Below are positions 1 to 12,050 of a stretch of DNA of 36,529 nucleotides, piece by piece. Origin of the DNA: Saccoglossus kowalevskii (taxonomy: Eukaryota > Hemichordata > Enteropneusta > Harrimaniidae); contig NW_003136831.1 in assembly GCF_000003605.2 (NCBI RefSeq), positions 66,695 through 103,223 on the forward strand, written 5' to 3'. The notes under the pieces were generated by a model. It ran no database searches. It saw only the letters and a list, made by a program, of their open reading frames with translations, and had not been told where the DNA came from. The stretch's first letter is position 1; each line of letters begins with the position of its first letter. Both the position numbers and the translations under genes were made by a program.

Positions 1-245
1 TTGGTAGCCTTTACCTTGTTTTTGATTTATAACCGTTGATATTTGTGACTTTATAACCATTGTATTTAGACTTTATAATCATTGTACTTAATTAGTGTTT
101 TACTCTTTTGATTTATTCCTTTTCTTAGTATTGTATTTAACCTGTATGACGATGAGTAGAGGACGGTATCTTTGATTTGTGAACGTGCAATGCCAAGAGG
201 CATATCTCAGTTTGGGTGAAGGGATGTGTCATGAATTTGTTTTTG

Positions 246-356
246 CGTATCTGTTGACCGACTTAATTAGCTGATTATTAGCTGAATTGCTGTGTTATGT
301 CTGTCATCGTTTAGGTCTATTTGAAGTTTTGGACGGAACTTGGCTCAGTGATTTGA
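246..356. repeat. Dispersed repeat, copy A
   Basis: This segment is clearly similar, base for base over about 110 bp, to 28669-28777 in intron 9 of the SUR-like gene. Shared blocks include CTTAATTAGCTGATTA, GTGTTATGTCTG and GAAGTTTTGGACGGAAC. Weaker similarity extends a little further upstream in both. Copy A stops matching exactly where the inverted-repeat element at 357-475 begins. It is an interspersed repeat of unknown class; no coding capacity is seen. Confidence 0.75.
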
Positions 357-475
357 TCAGTCGCCGGTACATTCGCCTACCACTCATATGATAACACAAG
401 GTGGGAAAGCGTTCACACCATGACACCGAAATTGTCCGAAAATAGCACGATTTTCAAAATTGTACCGGCGACTGA
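357..475. mobile_element. MITE-like element, 119 bp, 15-bp perfect TIRs
   Basis: The left end TCAGTCGCCGGTACA (357-371) is the exact reverse complement of the right end TGTACCGGCGACTGA (461-475). The interior is non-coding. The size and structure fit a non-autonomous DNA transposon (MITE). I cannot see an unambiguous target-site duplication, so the superfamily is not assigned. It abuts the end of dispersed repeat copy A, which suggests insertion into that repeat. Confidence 0.7.
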
Positions 476-759
476 CTAAATATGCCGAACCTACTTTAGA
501 TCATTTTTTATTATCCAAGAAACGTTCCGAGCGCCTGTGAGACCAGTATGAGTACTTTGTTCTGCCCCATTGTACCAGACGTCCACACATTGTCTTCAGC
601 AACCAACCACACGAATAAATCACCAGGTCTCTGAGGTATACACAGTGTCGGTAAATTAAAGGGCAAAATGAATAAAACGTTCGTGCTGGACAAGTTCCTT
701 TTTACGTATCTTATTGACGTTATAGAAATCCACAAACGAAAATGGCTACCACTTGAGAC
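476..759. other. Non-coding spacer, nothing recognised
   Basis: No exon with plausible splice sites and no repeat could be recognised here. The open segment on the minus strand (511-735) shows no family resemblance. Confidence 0.5.
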
Positions 760-977
760 GACGCCTCCACAGGCGTGAATAGGTTAATGCACGCTATTTT
801 GTTAACACACACATGAAATAAATCTCTCAAATAGCGACCTCACAGGCGTAAAAAAGTTAACGCACGCGGTTTTTTGCGCACACACACACGAAAAAAAATC
901 AGTCAAAACAGCGCCCCACAGGCGTAAATAAGTTAATGCACGCGTTTTTTTCTTTTTAAACACACGAAATTTTCATT
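760..977. repeat. Tandem repeat, about three units of ~75 bp
   Basis: Three consecutive units begin near 760, 836 and 912. Each has the order CACAGGCGT, then AGTTAATGCACGC or a close variant, then a T-run, then a CACACACA run and a GAAAT/GAAAA stretch. The last unit grades into the short-period minisatellite that follows, so the two tracts look related by shortening of the unit. Confidence 0.7.
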
Positions 978-1570
978 CGACCTCACACACGCCATTTTTA
1001 AAAACACACACGTCATTTTTTAATAAACACATCGTTTTTAACACACACGTAATTTTTAAAAACACACACGTCATTTTTAAACACACACGTCATTTTTAAA
1101 CACACGCCATTTTTAAAAACACACGCGCCATTTTTTAACACGCACGTCGTTTTTAAACACACGCCATTTTTAAAAAACACACACGTCGTTTTTAAACACA
1201 CGCTATTTTTAAAAACACACACGTCATTTTTAAACACACACGTCATTTTTAAACACACACGTCATTATTAAACTCACGCCATTTTTAAAAAACACACGTC
1301 ATTTTTTAACACGCACGTCGTTTTTAAACACACGCCATTTTTAAAAACACACACGTCGTTTTTAAACACACACGTCATTTTTAAACACACATGTCATTTT
1401 TTATCACACGCCATTTTTAAAAACACACACGTCATCTAAAACACACGTTTTTTAAAACACCCACGCCATTTAATATACACACATGATTTTTTAAAGCACA
1501 TACCATTAAAACGCACAGTCACGCCGTTTTTTAAAAATGCACACACCATTTTAAAACACACACGCCACGG
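978..1570. repeat. Minisatellite, period about 17-21 bp (CACACACGTCATTTTTAAA)
   Basis: About 30 degenerate copies of the unit ACACACACGTCATTTTTAAA alternate CA runs, CGYCAT or CGCCAT and a TTTTTAAA block. Unit length varies through changes in the T and CA runs. Read on the minus strand it gives a low-complexity open frame (VCLKTTCVFKN-like), which is a by-product of the repeat and not a gene. Confidence 0.9.
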
Positions 1571-2949
1571 CCTCCAATACGTACGTAATTTTGAATTATT
1601 AGTACGATTTTTCTAGTACACACAAAATAATAAATTTACATTCCGCGCCTCGTATGTGATCGTGATCATGTCAATATGACTTTTTCATCCAATGTCATCG
1701 AGCAAAATGAGATATAAGGAAATCATGTCACCATGGAAATCGTAGCATAACATTATGGACCATTATGGTCCTGTAAACCAATTTCTTTTTATTTTCATAA
1801 TATTAATAAATATGACGAACAGGACATAATCTTTAAGATTATGAGGAGGATAAGTTTTTAATCCACTGATATTTACGGGCATTTATTATATTTTTACCGG
1901 TCTTATGATTTCAGAAAAAAAGCTACCACTCTTCCGTTTCTATAGCGCAATACAAGAACTATACGTGTTTGTAACCGGTTTAGTCAAATACATTCCATGT
2001 TCAGTCTTTATTCGAAGTTGTCCCACATCTTGTGAAAAGTATTCCTTGGTACACTCTGAACATACTACCTATCGTGAGGTTAAGTCAATTTGCATAGCAA
2101 ACACAGGTTAAAGGTCACGGTGCCTACTCGAAATTCCGCGACAGAACGAGTCTATGAAGTTTGACAGCGTGACTGAGTAAACAAGTACGCCTCTGTTGCC
2201 AAGGAAACTACACGCTATGTGATATTTTATTGCGCCCATTTGAGCACTATGTCCATATATTTGCTAAAGCCGCAAATCGCTTCAAATCGCCGTATTCTTC
2301 ACTTTATCAATAGAATTGCGTCAGAATCCTGCAATAGATACCTTTAGAAAGAATCTTAAAACTTCTATATTTACCAAAGGCTTTGACAACAACTAATTGT
2401 ACAGTGCCTCTGAACAATACGTCGTATTGAATACTGGCGCTACATAAATTTCATTGATCGATTGATTGATCGATCGAATTCGATTGTGGTTTCTGAATCC
2501 GTAGTGACACAAAGATCAATAATAATTTCATAAACGTTACCAGTAAGTGGGGCTGTAATGATATTGTAAGACTCCGATTGATATATCGTGTCGCCATGGA
2601 AACCGTGTTTTGTGAATTTGCGTATTTTTTTTCAAATGATGCTTTTAATTATCTCTTGACAGCCATCATTTGCATGTTCTAATCGCCATTAGTTCAGTTT
2701 AAATTGAGAATGTAAGATGTCAAAGATCAAAGGTCACGCCAATCGTATCCAGCTTGTTATTCTAGCATATAGTGTAATGTAATATTTTAAATGTGTTGAT
2801 TTTAACAAGAAAACAGATCTAAAGTTATAGAGGAACACCATACTCTATAGATACAATTAGTAAATCTAGTTTCTACGATAAGTTTATAATTCCAATGCAG
2901 ATATACAGCCAAATTACGGTTGGTAATTCTAGTATAGACCTTCGCAATG
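1571..2949. other. Non-coding region, nothing recognised
   Basis: AT-rich unique sequence. Only minor things are visible: a short GATC/GATT run near 2455-2480 and an AGATCA-A-AGGTCA direct repeat (2724-2736) that resembles a nuclear-receptor DR1 site with one mismatch. No exon can be supported; the short open segments have no family features. Confidence 0.5.
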
Positions 2950-3109
2950 TGACGTCATTTGTTTACATTCTTGCCAACCAGCAATCTAATGTTGATTATT
3001 GATCACCAGCACTAGCTCGCGAAATGCTGTGACAACATTACCCGTAAGTTGGTTCAATAACAATAGCAGTAAACAACGACAGGTTCTTGCTGGTTACTGC
3101 GCATGCGCA
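2950..3109. promoter_or_regulatory. Candidate regulatory cluster: CRE and NRF1-type sites
   Basis: A full palindromic CRE, TGACGTCA (2950-2957), lies about 140 bp from a perfect palindromic NRF1-type site, TGCGCATGCGCA (3098-3109). In animal genomes both motifs are enriched at promoters. No first exon is recognised next to them, so promoter function is inference. A third element, TTGCTGGTTACTGC, near 3086-3100 is an imperfect inverted copy of GCCAACCAGCAA near 2973-2984. Confidence 0.35.
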
Positions 3110-4469
3110 AGTGTGACGGCCTATAGATATATGCTACAATTTAATGTTAAATGTAAAGTTAAATGCAAATGATAAAGTACATGTAAACTTTCGCAATTTT
3201 TGTAGAAAATATTAGAATAATCTATAAAATGCTTTAAAAATCAAAATGTTAAGCCTCTTGAAGAAATGAGCAATGTTATAGTGACAATGAAATACAAAAT
3301 GTAAATCAGAGATACAGATTTGATTATGACTTGGTTGATACCCACTTAACTAAAGCTTGCTATCTAAAAGAACTGTTTACGGGAATATAATTCATCGAAA
3401 TGTATTTATATGTAACTATCTCAAAACATGTGATAGTATTGTACCCAATAACAAACCCATCTTTATCTTTTTTAAATATTTTTTGTGCCAGGCGACACTG
3501 TTGTCACTGTTGTTTCACCTGACTTTTTTGTATGTGCAAATTGCATGTGCTAGTACTGACACATATTGCATTGTTTGCACCATTCGTTAGTGAATGAATC
3601 ACTGGTAGTGGAATTCTTGACCTTCCCATTGAGTTTGTGGCACCCTCCCCCAGGATAGGGGTCACGGTTCACGGATTTGAACTATTGTGTTGCTTATAAT
3701 ATGGAAATATAATGCAGATAATCTCGAAGTAAATTAAAACACAAACGCTAAAATTCACCGCCGTCTGATTGGTTGAAGCAATGTTACAGTATTATAGCTG
3801 GCCTAACTATCTAACTGAATCGAGACTGTAAATACTGCTCATTGTTATTGGGGGTATGTGATCCGTCAACTGATAAAAACAGGAAAACCAGTCAAGTACT
3901 AATACGAATTGTTATTGCCAAAAATGTTAATATGTTGCGTAGTTTGAGAGACGTAATTACGCGTCCGTCGTTGTCATTCGCGGCCGGGACTGTCATCTGT
4001 TTTGCATATCGATGTACAAACTTAAACATTGTATTTTATACTTTTCTTTTGCTTCATTTATGTGAGGAAATAGTGCATGGTCGGTATTACCGCTAATTCG
4101 TTGAAATATACTAACATTATATATAGTGTCTCGTTCATCTACGCGTATGCTCTACGGAGCGCGCCTGAGCCCTGGAAATGTGATACGCGTACAGGCTATA
4201 AACGGCAAGTAAATTCTGGCCCTCATAATGTATTAGAATGTCATTGCACACAAATAAAACTCCAAACTCAAATGAAAATCATTATATAACACAATATAGT
4301 GAAATCGGGGTATTATATTTTCAGAATTATCACACTATTAGGTGTTTTTAAAAAAAATCATGATGGCTCTTCGTCACCGATTACGATAGTAGTATAGGAA
4401 AAGAAGTTGGAAGAAGTGGAAATTTACACATAGCAGCATAATATAACTTGCAAGAGCATGTTATAATGA
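3110..4469. other. Non-coding region, nothing recognised
   Basis: Several short open segments (for example 3357-3590 and 3842-4096) show no recognisable domain and no convincing splice sites. A GGCTATAAACGGCAAG block at 4193-4208 matches, in inverse orientation and with one mismatch, the right arm of the hairpin at 4470-4578. It may be a stray fragment of the same element. Confidence 0.45.
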
Positions 4470-4578
4470 GGTTATAAACGGTGCGCTCGGGTATTTGGCA
4501 GCGGATATAAGAACAGTAATTTCTCCCCAGAGAGGTTTTATATCTGCTACTAAATGCCTTCGCTTGCCGTTTATAACC
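4470..4578. mobile_element. Hairpin-forming MITE-like element, 109 bp
   Basis: The two halves are inverted copies over roughly 45 bp. The left arm GGTTATAAACGG (4470-4481) pairs perfectly with CCGTTTATAACC (4567-4578). Pairing resumes further in with ATTT, AGC and GATATAA blocks. The loop is around 4515-4540. A transcript would fold into a long imperfect hairpin. A small foldback MITE is the simplest reading; a miRNA-like hairpin is possible but unsupported. Confidence 0.6.
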
Positions 4579-5990
4579 TTCAACTAAAATCCCCAAACTT
4601 GTCAACGGTATAACGGATATCACTCGACAGTAAAACTATATTGTATATCTCCGATTTAACAACTTTACAAAGAGTACATGCAGGACACTGTTTGTTCGTG
4701 TTGCATTGTTGTACCGGAAGTCACCAAACACTTCTGTATATTAATGACTCGTGCGGAAATTATTTTTTCATTTAGCGATAAAAACAGAAGTAAGACGTCT
4801 CGCTCCCAACAAAATACCAGATAATTAATCAAACAAAATCAATTTAAAGGTGCATCTTTTTGTTGCTTGTTCTAAATATAACAATTGATAACCGTGACGA
4901 CGCGACCGCAGCAATTTCCTGAGCGTGGTTGGCATTGATCGACAGTGTTTTGTATTCCAACAAGACACATTTGTGATACAACGGTTTGCTCTCCGTTCCA
5001 TTGTTAGAGATCGTCTTTACAATCGAGCTTGTTCATAGTCGATTCTGTTTAATATCAGACAACCAACATGTTTCTGTGTTTTAATAGCTCTGGATTGTGG
5101 TGTAGGCATGGACCAATTGAGCGGTATTACAGTCTAAATCGCCCAGACACCATGTCTTATATCAACTGAATATTTTCTCGAAGTACACTTCAATAAAGAG
5201 GTTTACAGTGGTCATATACATAGTCAGATTAAGCGTTCAGGTAGCATGTTGTACGTGATCATTGAAAACACACAGCTAATGAACCGAGCAACACAGTCTA
5301 TCAATCCGGTGGCTCGACTTATCTTGATAGGTGTGTGTTTAATTACCATGGCAACGGGTTCGCTACGTGTCAAACATGTTTGTTCCTAATAAACCCTCAG
5401 TAACGAGGTGTACTTAAGATACGCATACTGTATAATATGTCGAATTTTAGGCTGACTGGAATCGGGGCTTATGACAGGTCTAACACGTATATATAGACGT
5501 ACTACTCAAGATCATCATGTGTACTTTTCAGGGTCGCTCAGCAGGCAACAACCGTGCCTAGTTTTCAACGTTGCACCATTTATAAAACAATAAGTGACCC
5601 ACCTTTTACCCCTTGCCCTCGACTGTGGCGTTATAAAAAAATACCATACCCAGCAACACAAGAGAGTGGCTTCAATTTGGATGATGTTAAACACAAACGA
5701 CTGTTGTGACAAACCCATAAAGCCAATGAAAACAACAAAGAGACTGTCATCCAACATAAATAAGGTGGAAAGATCCATTCAGCGAAGCGGTAGTTCGCCT
5801 ACTTTGTTCCGATCAGAGGAAGTCTCACGCCGTGTGGGCAGACAGGTAGAAGCAGAACCGTAAACACATGCACTGGGGCACATACCAGCGAAGCAAGGTG
5901 AAGTACCCGGCTACTGTTGTTACCGATCCAGCGATCAGACCGTCAGGAACGGTTACCGTTGATAGGTAGGTTCCCGTTGCCACTTATCAT
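4579..5990. other. Non-coding region, nothing recognised
   Basis: Overlapping open segments on both strands near 5515-5863 have no domain or splice evidence. No transposon ends were found. Confidence 0.45.
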
Positions 5991-6160
5991 TCAGCCAACC
6001 AGTCCGTCTTATATGCGATCACGTCTTGTTTGTATTTACTCCTTAATTTGTAGTTCAGCCGACCAGTCCGTCTTATATGCGATCACGTTTTGTATTTACT
6101 CCTTAATTTGTAATTCAGCCGACCAGTCTGTCTTATATGCGATCACGTATTGTATTTACC
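5991..6160. repeat. Tandem repeat, 3 units of 60-64 bp
   Basis: Three direct copies start at 5991, 6055 and 6115. Each begins TCAGCCRACCAGTC and contains GTCTTATATGCGATCACG and TGTATTTAC. The first unit is 4 bp longer. The copies are nearly identical, so the duplication is recent. The plus-strand open frame through it is a consequence of the repeat. Confidence 0.92.
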
Positions 6161-8208
6161 CTTTTTTTTACCTGGCGATGTTGCGTTCGCGGACAACTAA
6201 ATAATAAGTATAATGAAAATGACTTCGGTCGAGTCTAATTTTATCCACAACGCTGTCATCGTCAGTCGCCACTCGCTACACAGAGGGTGACACCACGTAT
6301 ATACACAATTATACACAGACCGTACTTCCCATTGGCATTATTAAGTTCAATTAGCTTTATAGTGTGCATCTGTGCCTGTGTTACATTCGTATAATACCAA
6401 CACTACATATCACTCATTATTTTCCCCGCAAAATTTGATATAATTCTTCCAGTGGCAAAGGTGATCATGCTAGCAGCTAGTGAATTGTAAAAAATACTAA
6501 TATGTATGCAGCAATAATTAAATAGATTCCATTATCGTGGATACAACATCATAAATAGTAAAGTTGACTTTATGTGACAGTGATATATAACACATTGTGT
6601 ATAGTGTATTTTGTATTTGACAATACAAGGTATAACACAATGTGTTGCTGTACACGAATACATTCATGGTTGTAGCTAACATTACTGATGACAATCACAT
6701 CAGCACGTAGCAGATCAAACAGCTCAAAAATCAACTTTTTTACCACCAGACTTTCTCTCCCAAATAAACAGGACTATTTCATGAATTTGCGATGAATAGA
6801 GGGAACTGGTTCTGAAAAAATTAATATTTCCACAGAGTGGATAAACACGATTTAATATAAACATGGCAATACTTCTATATCATACGATGTTCTCATAAGA
6901 TATCATGATCTCGCGAGACTATGGTTTCCATCCTCGAAAATTATCGCATTTTTTAAAAAAATAATAAAATAAAAAAAATTATGTAAGCTTGAAACTGGAG
7001 GCCGCGCTTATAACCAACCTAAGTGTTTATGTGGTCTGTTTGTTTGCTGGTTGAGTGATGTGCTTATTTTGCTAGCGAGTGCCTAATAAAACTACTGTTG
7101 AAACGAACGGTTGCCTCGATTCGACTACTGCACTAGGAATTACCTAGCATTACAGGATCGACGCTGTACAAAAATATGAAATGTGTTTATAAGCTTATGT
7201 CTGGTCTTGTTTTGTATTTAATATAATAGTAACTTGAATTCCCTGTCGATCGTCAATAAATTGCCGCAGCAAATCTCGAATGACGTTACACAACTCAGGC
7301 TGAACAATGTGTTCGCCAATTATTTAATTGAAAATATAAACCTCTCGCCAACTTAGTTACGCCGCCGAGGCCATACACTGAGGGCACTGACCAATAAGAA
7401 TTGTTTTTTAATCGTAACAGAGAATTTGATGAAAGACGTCAAGCGAACCATGTCATATGGCACGATCATCTTCAAATTATTGCTATTAGTCCAGATATTA
7501 AGTTATTAGATTGTATATTGCTGATGCAGATATATTTCATGTAGTTTGTAATATTTATATGAGACTGGTGTTCGAGCCGCAAATGTTGAGTTATATACCA
7601 CCCATTCGTGATAACAATATCTCTTTACCACAGTACAGACTCCGCGGGACTAGATTAAAATTCTATCTAAGTAATAAAGTTATTCATGTGTTTTTATGAG
7701 TGGACTGTGTAAGGGCATTTCTGTGAATGAACTGATCTGTTTTGTTACAGTCAATGTCCCATAGACACGCTTACTAAGCTAATGAGTCTTGCTTTACTAC
7801 AAAGACAACCGTACTAATGTATCATGTTCTTTTCACTGGCCTTTCTTGAGAGGTCACCATCTGGTAAAAATAAGTTGTAATCGTTACCCGTAGTGTGTAT
7901 ATAAACGAACTTGTCACAGAGTTCAGGGGTCATCGTCGATTCTTAGCAAATGCGATCGTTGATCGTCGGTATAATTTACAGTTGAATGACTATACAACAT
8001 GTTTATTCAGTAACCAATCAAAACACAGTTTATGCTAGACGTCAAAGCGTGATGTAAACATTAGTTTTAAAATGTTCAAATATGTCATTTAGTCATTGTT
8101 GATTCGATCGTTTGTGTTGGGTTGACATAGAACGTAGTTTATCATTGTTTGGACTTGTGACACAGTGAACCACGGTGGAAACGTTGCAGTAGGTCTAAGA
8201 AAGTAGTA
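6161..8208. other. Non-coding region, nothing recognised
   Basis: AT-rich. A short inverted pair, ATAACACATTGTGT near 6588 and ATAACACAATGTGTT near 6632, could form a small hairpin. No exon or transposon ends are supported. Confidence 0.45.
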
Positions 8209-8416
8209 CTGTAGAATACTTTATTTTCGCTTGGAATTTATTTTCGCTATTTTCGCTGAAGGGATGATTCCGTGAAAATAAAATCCAGCGAATATACTTT
8301 TTTTCCTATGATTCACATTAAACTCATCAAAAATCAGTGAAAATAAATTTCAAGCAAAACGCCCAAAAAACCTTTTCAGTGAAAATTAATTCCAGCGAAA
8401 ATAAAGTATTCCACAG
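8209..8416. mobile_element. TA-flanked MITE, 208 bp, ~29-bp TIRs
   Basis: The left end CTGTAGAATACTTTATTTTC and the right end (reverse complement CTGTGGAATACTTTATTTTC) match over about 29 bp with one substitution and one single-base indel. Both ends are flanked directly by TA (8207-8208 and 8417-8418), as expected for a TA target duplication (Tc1/mariner-like behaviour). TTTTCGC motifs recur inside. There is no coding capacity, so it is non-autonomous. Confidence 0.85.
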
Positions 8417-9157
8417 TATATCATTCCGAAGACGCCAGTAGGAAGTGTGATAGCTGAAGGAAAACCCCTACACAGGTAATAAGCATGCATGTTTTGGCGT
8501 ACCATGCTCACGTTGAATTTTAATAGTTAGAAATGATCAAGGATTGTCGACTCAATAAAACGTCTGATGATTAATGTTTCTTAAAAACCTAATCAGAATT
8601 TATAATTGTTTTTTTGTCTGTTTTCATACATGCCGTGAAACCTCAATAATCGCTCTATATATATATATATATCTAATGAGAATCGGGCTTCGATGGCAAT
8701 GTCACCACGTCGTCATGGCGACGCAGGCCTGGGTGTACCCAGTTGTCAGTGTCCGGCCACAGTGCGAAATCTCGGTATCTCCACCTGGATTTGTCAAAGT
8801 TAATCAAAAAGACGGCAATTCAGAGAGTTCGGAAGAAATACCAATATGTGTCTTACATGAATAACTTGTTTGATGATGTCACGCTCGAATCACATCGCCT
8901 TGGTACAGCATTTAACACAAGCGCTGCTCACCTGAAAGTGTTCAGAAAATCGGTATACTGCCGACAGATCGCGACGTAACCGCGTACCTCAATGTTACAT
9001 ATCACTAAGATTATTGTATTGATTCGCTTTTGTATTAATGTTTCGACCTCATGCTGATAAGAGTGTTAAAATTAGTGTACAGTGTATATACAATTATTTG
9101 CCTTGAATCAACATTTTGATAAAACATAGGATGTAATATCAAACTGGTACATTATAC
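8417..9157. other. Non-coding region with short AT microsatellite
   Basis: A (TA)n run of about 18 bp lies near 8655-8672. The open segments at 8574-8864 and 8743-8979 overlap in different frames and carry no recognised domain. I cannot exclude an exon in 8743-8979 but see no proper splice signals or family match. Confidence 0.4.
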
Positions 9158-9189
9158 CATGGAAGGTAGTAACGTTAGTACCTTCCATG
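9158..9189. repeat. Near-perfect 32-bp palindrome
   Basis: The arms CATGGAAGGTA (9158-9168) and TACCTTCCATG (9179-9189) are exact reverse complements. The centre TAACGTTA is itself palindromic; only the two bases flanking the core mismatch. It could form a cruciform or RNA hairpin, or bind a dimeric protein. The function is unknown. Confidence 0.8.
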
Positions 9190-9504
9190 ATTATACTTAG
9201 GTCTCAACAGATTCCATTTTAGTCTCTGCACCTCGTGTATGTAGTTGCCGTTCCTATGTGTTATACTGCCTTCAGTGACACAAACTATGAATACCCTGAT
9301 AATGAAAAGAGATCGTTACTCAGCCTGTATTCGCACATCATGAGAATAAGTATAATTTATAGAATTGGGCCTTGAGCAATCTGATGGTGTTTTTGTTAAA
9401 ATTGTTGATTATTTGAGGCCGTAGTGTGTAAGTGACCCCCCCTCCACGAACGGTATGCAATACTACTGTCGTCAGCCTTAGGACAAATACCTGCAAATAC
9501 CTTC

Positions 9505-9601
9505 AGTATTTTAAGAGTGCACGCGACGGACCATGTACAATTTTATTACGCTTTACACCTCGATAGAGGCAATTAAATGTTTGTTATCATGGCTGACTGA
9601 G
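9505..9601. repeat. Diverged dispersed repeat, copy 1
   Basis: It shares with 11295-11393, in the same orientation, the blocks GAGTGCAC, GACCATGTAC, ATTTTATTACGC, TTACAC and GTTATCATG in the same order with small indels. The class is unknown; no open frame. Confidence 0.6.
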
Positions 9602-11294
9602 TATATATAATTAATATTAGTGCTATAAACGTAACCACGTTTATCATAAGCAAGCAGCGACTGGTAGTTCAGTAACGTGTCACAGCAAAGCTAGTCATTT
9701 ATTATATTCTATTTTTTTACTTCAAATTTTTAGATTTATCATCGAAACGGCAACTCTATATTAATATGCTCTAATATACACAAACAACAACGATGTTTAA
9801 AGTTGTATTACGTCGAATGATTTCTAGCTGTTGTGTTGATCAACCGAAGTGAAGCCTTTATTAATGTGTATTCGAACACTCCATGAATGCACACCCCCCG
9901 TATAGTAAATTACAAAGTGCTTTTATTCTCACCCTGTGTCAGTTAATTAAAATAAATGGAACCATCCAAGCGAATATTGTTTACTTCCATTGTCCTAACG
10001 TATTTCTTTGTAGTGATAAGAAATTACTACAGGTGTTATTGTATTTACTCACATCGACGTATTTACAGATACCCAAGTCTGTTCCACAGCGTACACATCA
10101 CACTGGGTGCCATGCGTTCACGAACTGTACATGTGGTTTTAAAAGCACGGACGGATCGGGGTTATAGTCTACACCGCGCTCGCATGTCGCAGTATGTACC
10201 CGTCGTCTATATAAGTTACGCAATGTAAGCAGAGAAATAGAATGTCCAGAAATTAAATTAACCCAGTCGAGTTTTCACTGTAGACGGTTTACTGAATCTA
10301 CTGTTTCAGCAAAATCAATCTCATAATACTAAGGCCTTATTTCTCCCGTTTCAAATTTCATAAAAACAGCTTTAAATAAGCAATGAATCGCAGACTTCGA
10401 GTGTTTTGACAATGAAGGGATTGTATTTATGGGTAACTGTGTAACCTGGCGGTTAAATACAGCTGTATCTTATGTATAAATGTAGAACCTAAGTCGATCC
10501 ACGTCGCTAAAACACGTGTTATATCTTAACTTGCGGCAAGTGCAAAGAAAATGTCATATGCTTTGATAATGCCATGGATCACAGCTCCACACCAGAGGCG
10601 CCATAGTTAGAGGCTTATTCATTTCTTTTTGTATTTGAGTAGATCAGTATTGCATGCTGATGTCCATCAGTCTGTTTTTATGTACAGTCTAAGTAAACTG
10701 TTATGATTCTCTGATTCTAACCTCTATGCTTTACCTCTTACTGGCGTTTACAATACTTTCCCTGCTCTCAATTATATAATTTTTTCACGTGACAATTATG
10801 TAGAAATTGTTACAGAAAATTGTTCCAGAAACTACATGGTGTAAAACAGACGGATACCCTGAAATAATTATTGCTTGTCAAATTCATGTTTTTTATGAAA
10901 ACAGTTTTATCAGAAACATTACAACGATAAACCTTTATTTGTATCTTTGCGTAACGCGGGACGTTAGAGGCGCTAACGTATAATACGGCTAAATGCGAAT
11001 GAACTGCGGCGTAAAACTACCTGTGACACCCCTTCCTTTGAGCCCGGGTTGGTTTCCGTATCACATGACAAAAACATGAAGCATATGTGATACCTCCCCA
11101 TAATTACGGAATTTACGTTAACATGTGTTGAAAGTGTAAAACAGGCATTGACCACATATGTCATATTACCATGTCTTGCACTAATAGTGGAAAGCAGTAG
11201 TCCCCACTGGCGAAGCCCTGGCCCACACGGATACACCGTACCACACACAACCACTTATTTTGTTTGTGCTTAATAGTTTCCCTCACAAAAACAA
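9602..11294. other. Non-coding region, nothing firmly recognised
   Basis: Open segments at 9883-10167 and 9956-10228 overlap in different frames without domain features. On the minus strand, 11039-11062 encodes DTETNPGS after a hydrophobic stretch. This is a faint resemblance to the 2A-like motif at the start of some CR1/L2-type LINE proteins, too weak to annotate. Confidence 0.4.
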
Positions 11295-11393
11295 CGTATT
11301 TTTGGAGTGCACTAGACCATGTACTATTTTATTACGCAGTGTCGCTTACACACATTTGAATGTGTTGTTGTTATCATGACGGATCGGCCGAGA
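11295..11393. repeat. Diverged dispersed repeat, copy 2
   Basis: Same-orientation partner of 9505-9601; see the shared blocks listed there. Confidence 0.6.
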
Positions 11394-12050
11394 GTGTGAT
11401 TAATGCCCTGCGGTAAAGAATTAGCGTCGTATTTTACAAACATTACAAGCAAAAAATGATGTATTACTACCCTGCAAAAACATGTTAAAACACGTGTGAC
11501 TAATTAACATGTCTAGTCGTTTTCACTTGTGTGTATCAATCATTCTGTGAAGCAAAATTGCAAGAAAGTATTGATTTCTCTAAGCACGAATATCATCGGT
11601 GGATTCAATATATATACGGGGTATAACATTATAGATAGGATTTCAGACTAAAAGTAATACAGAAATGGGTATATAGAATGTTATTATATGTCGGAGGTGG
11701 GAGGGCGGAATGGAGATGGGATAATATAATTTTCCTGGGGAGTGTAGCATTATGATTAGAAACGTTGGGTAAAAAGAAAAAAAAAATGGGAAAATAAAAT
11801 TCGGCTACCGAGTCCGCTAACACTCTCATATCTTATGCTAAGGTATTTATTTATAGTTGCGCCATATTTAAAAAAAAACAATCACATTTCTATGGTTACG
11901 AAGCGGCTTAGTCGCTATACATATTACTGATAGATCATTATCCAACGTATATTGTATATACACTGTATTTTAGAAAAACAAATATCACCAGTATTATGGA
12001 AGCTTCATTTTATATGATTATTCACCGACATGTAAATATAAACTTCGGGT
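11394..12050. other. Non-coding region, nothing recognised
   Basis: AT-rich sequence without supported exons or element ends. Confidence 0.45.

Noticed and set aside
1013-1258. Cys/Lys/Phe-rich minus-strand open frame
   Set aside because: A translation of the CACACGTCATTTTTAAA minisatellite.
5515-5863. Overlapping 87- and 89-codon open frames on opposite strands
   Set aside because: No domain, no splice signals and no family resemblance. Mutual overlap on both strands is typical of chance open frames.
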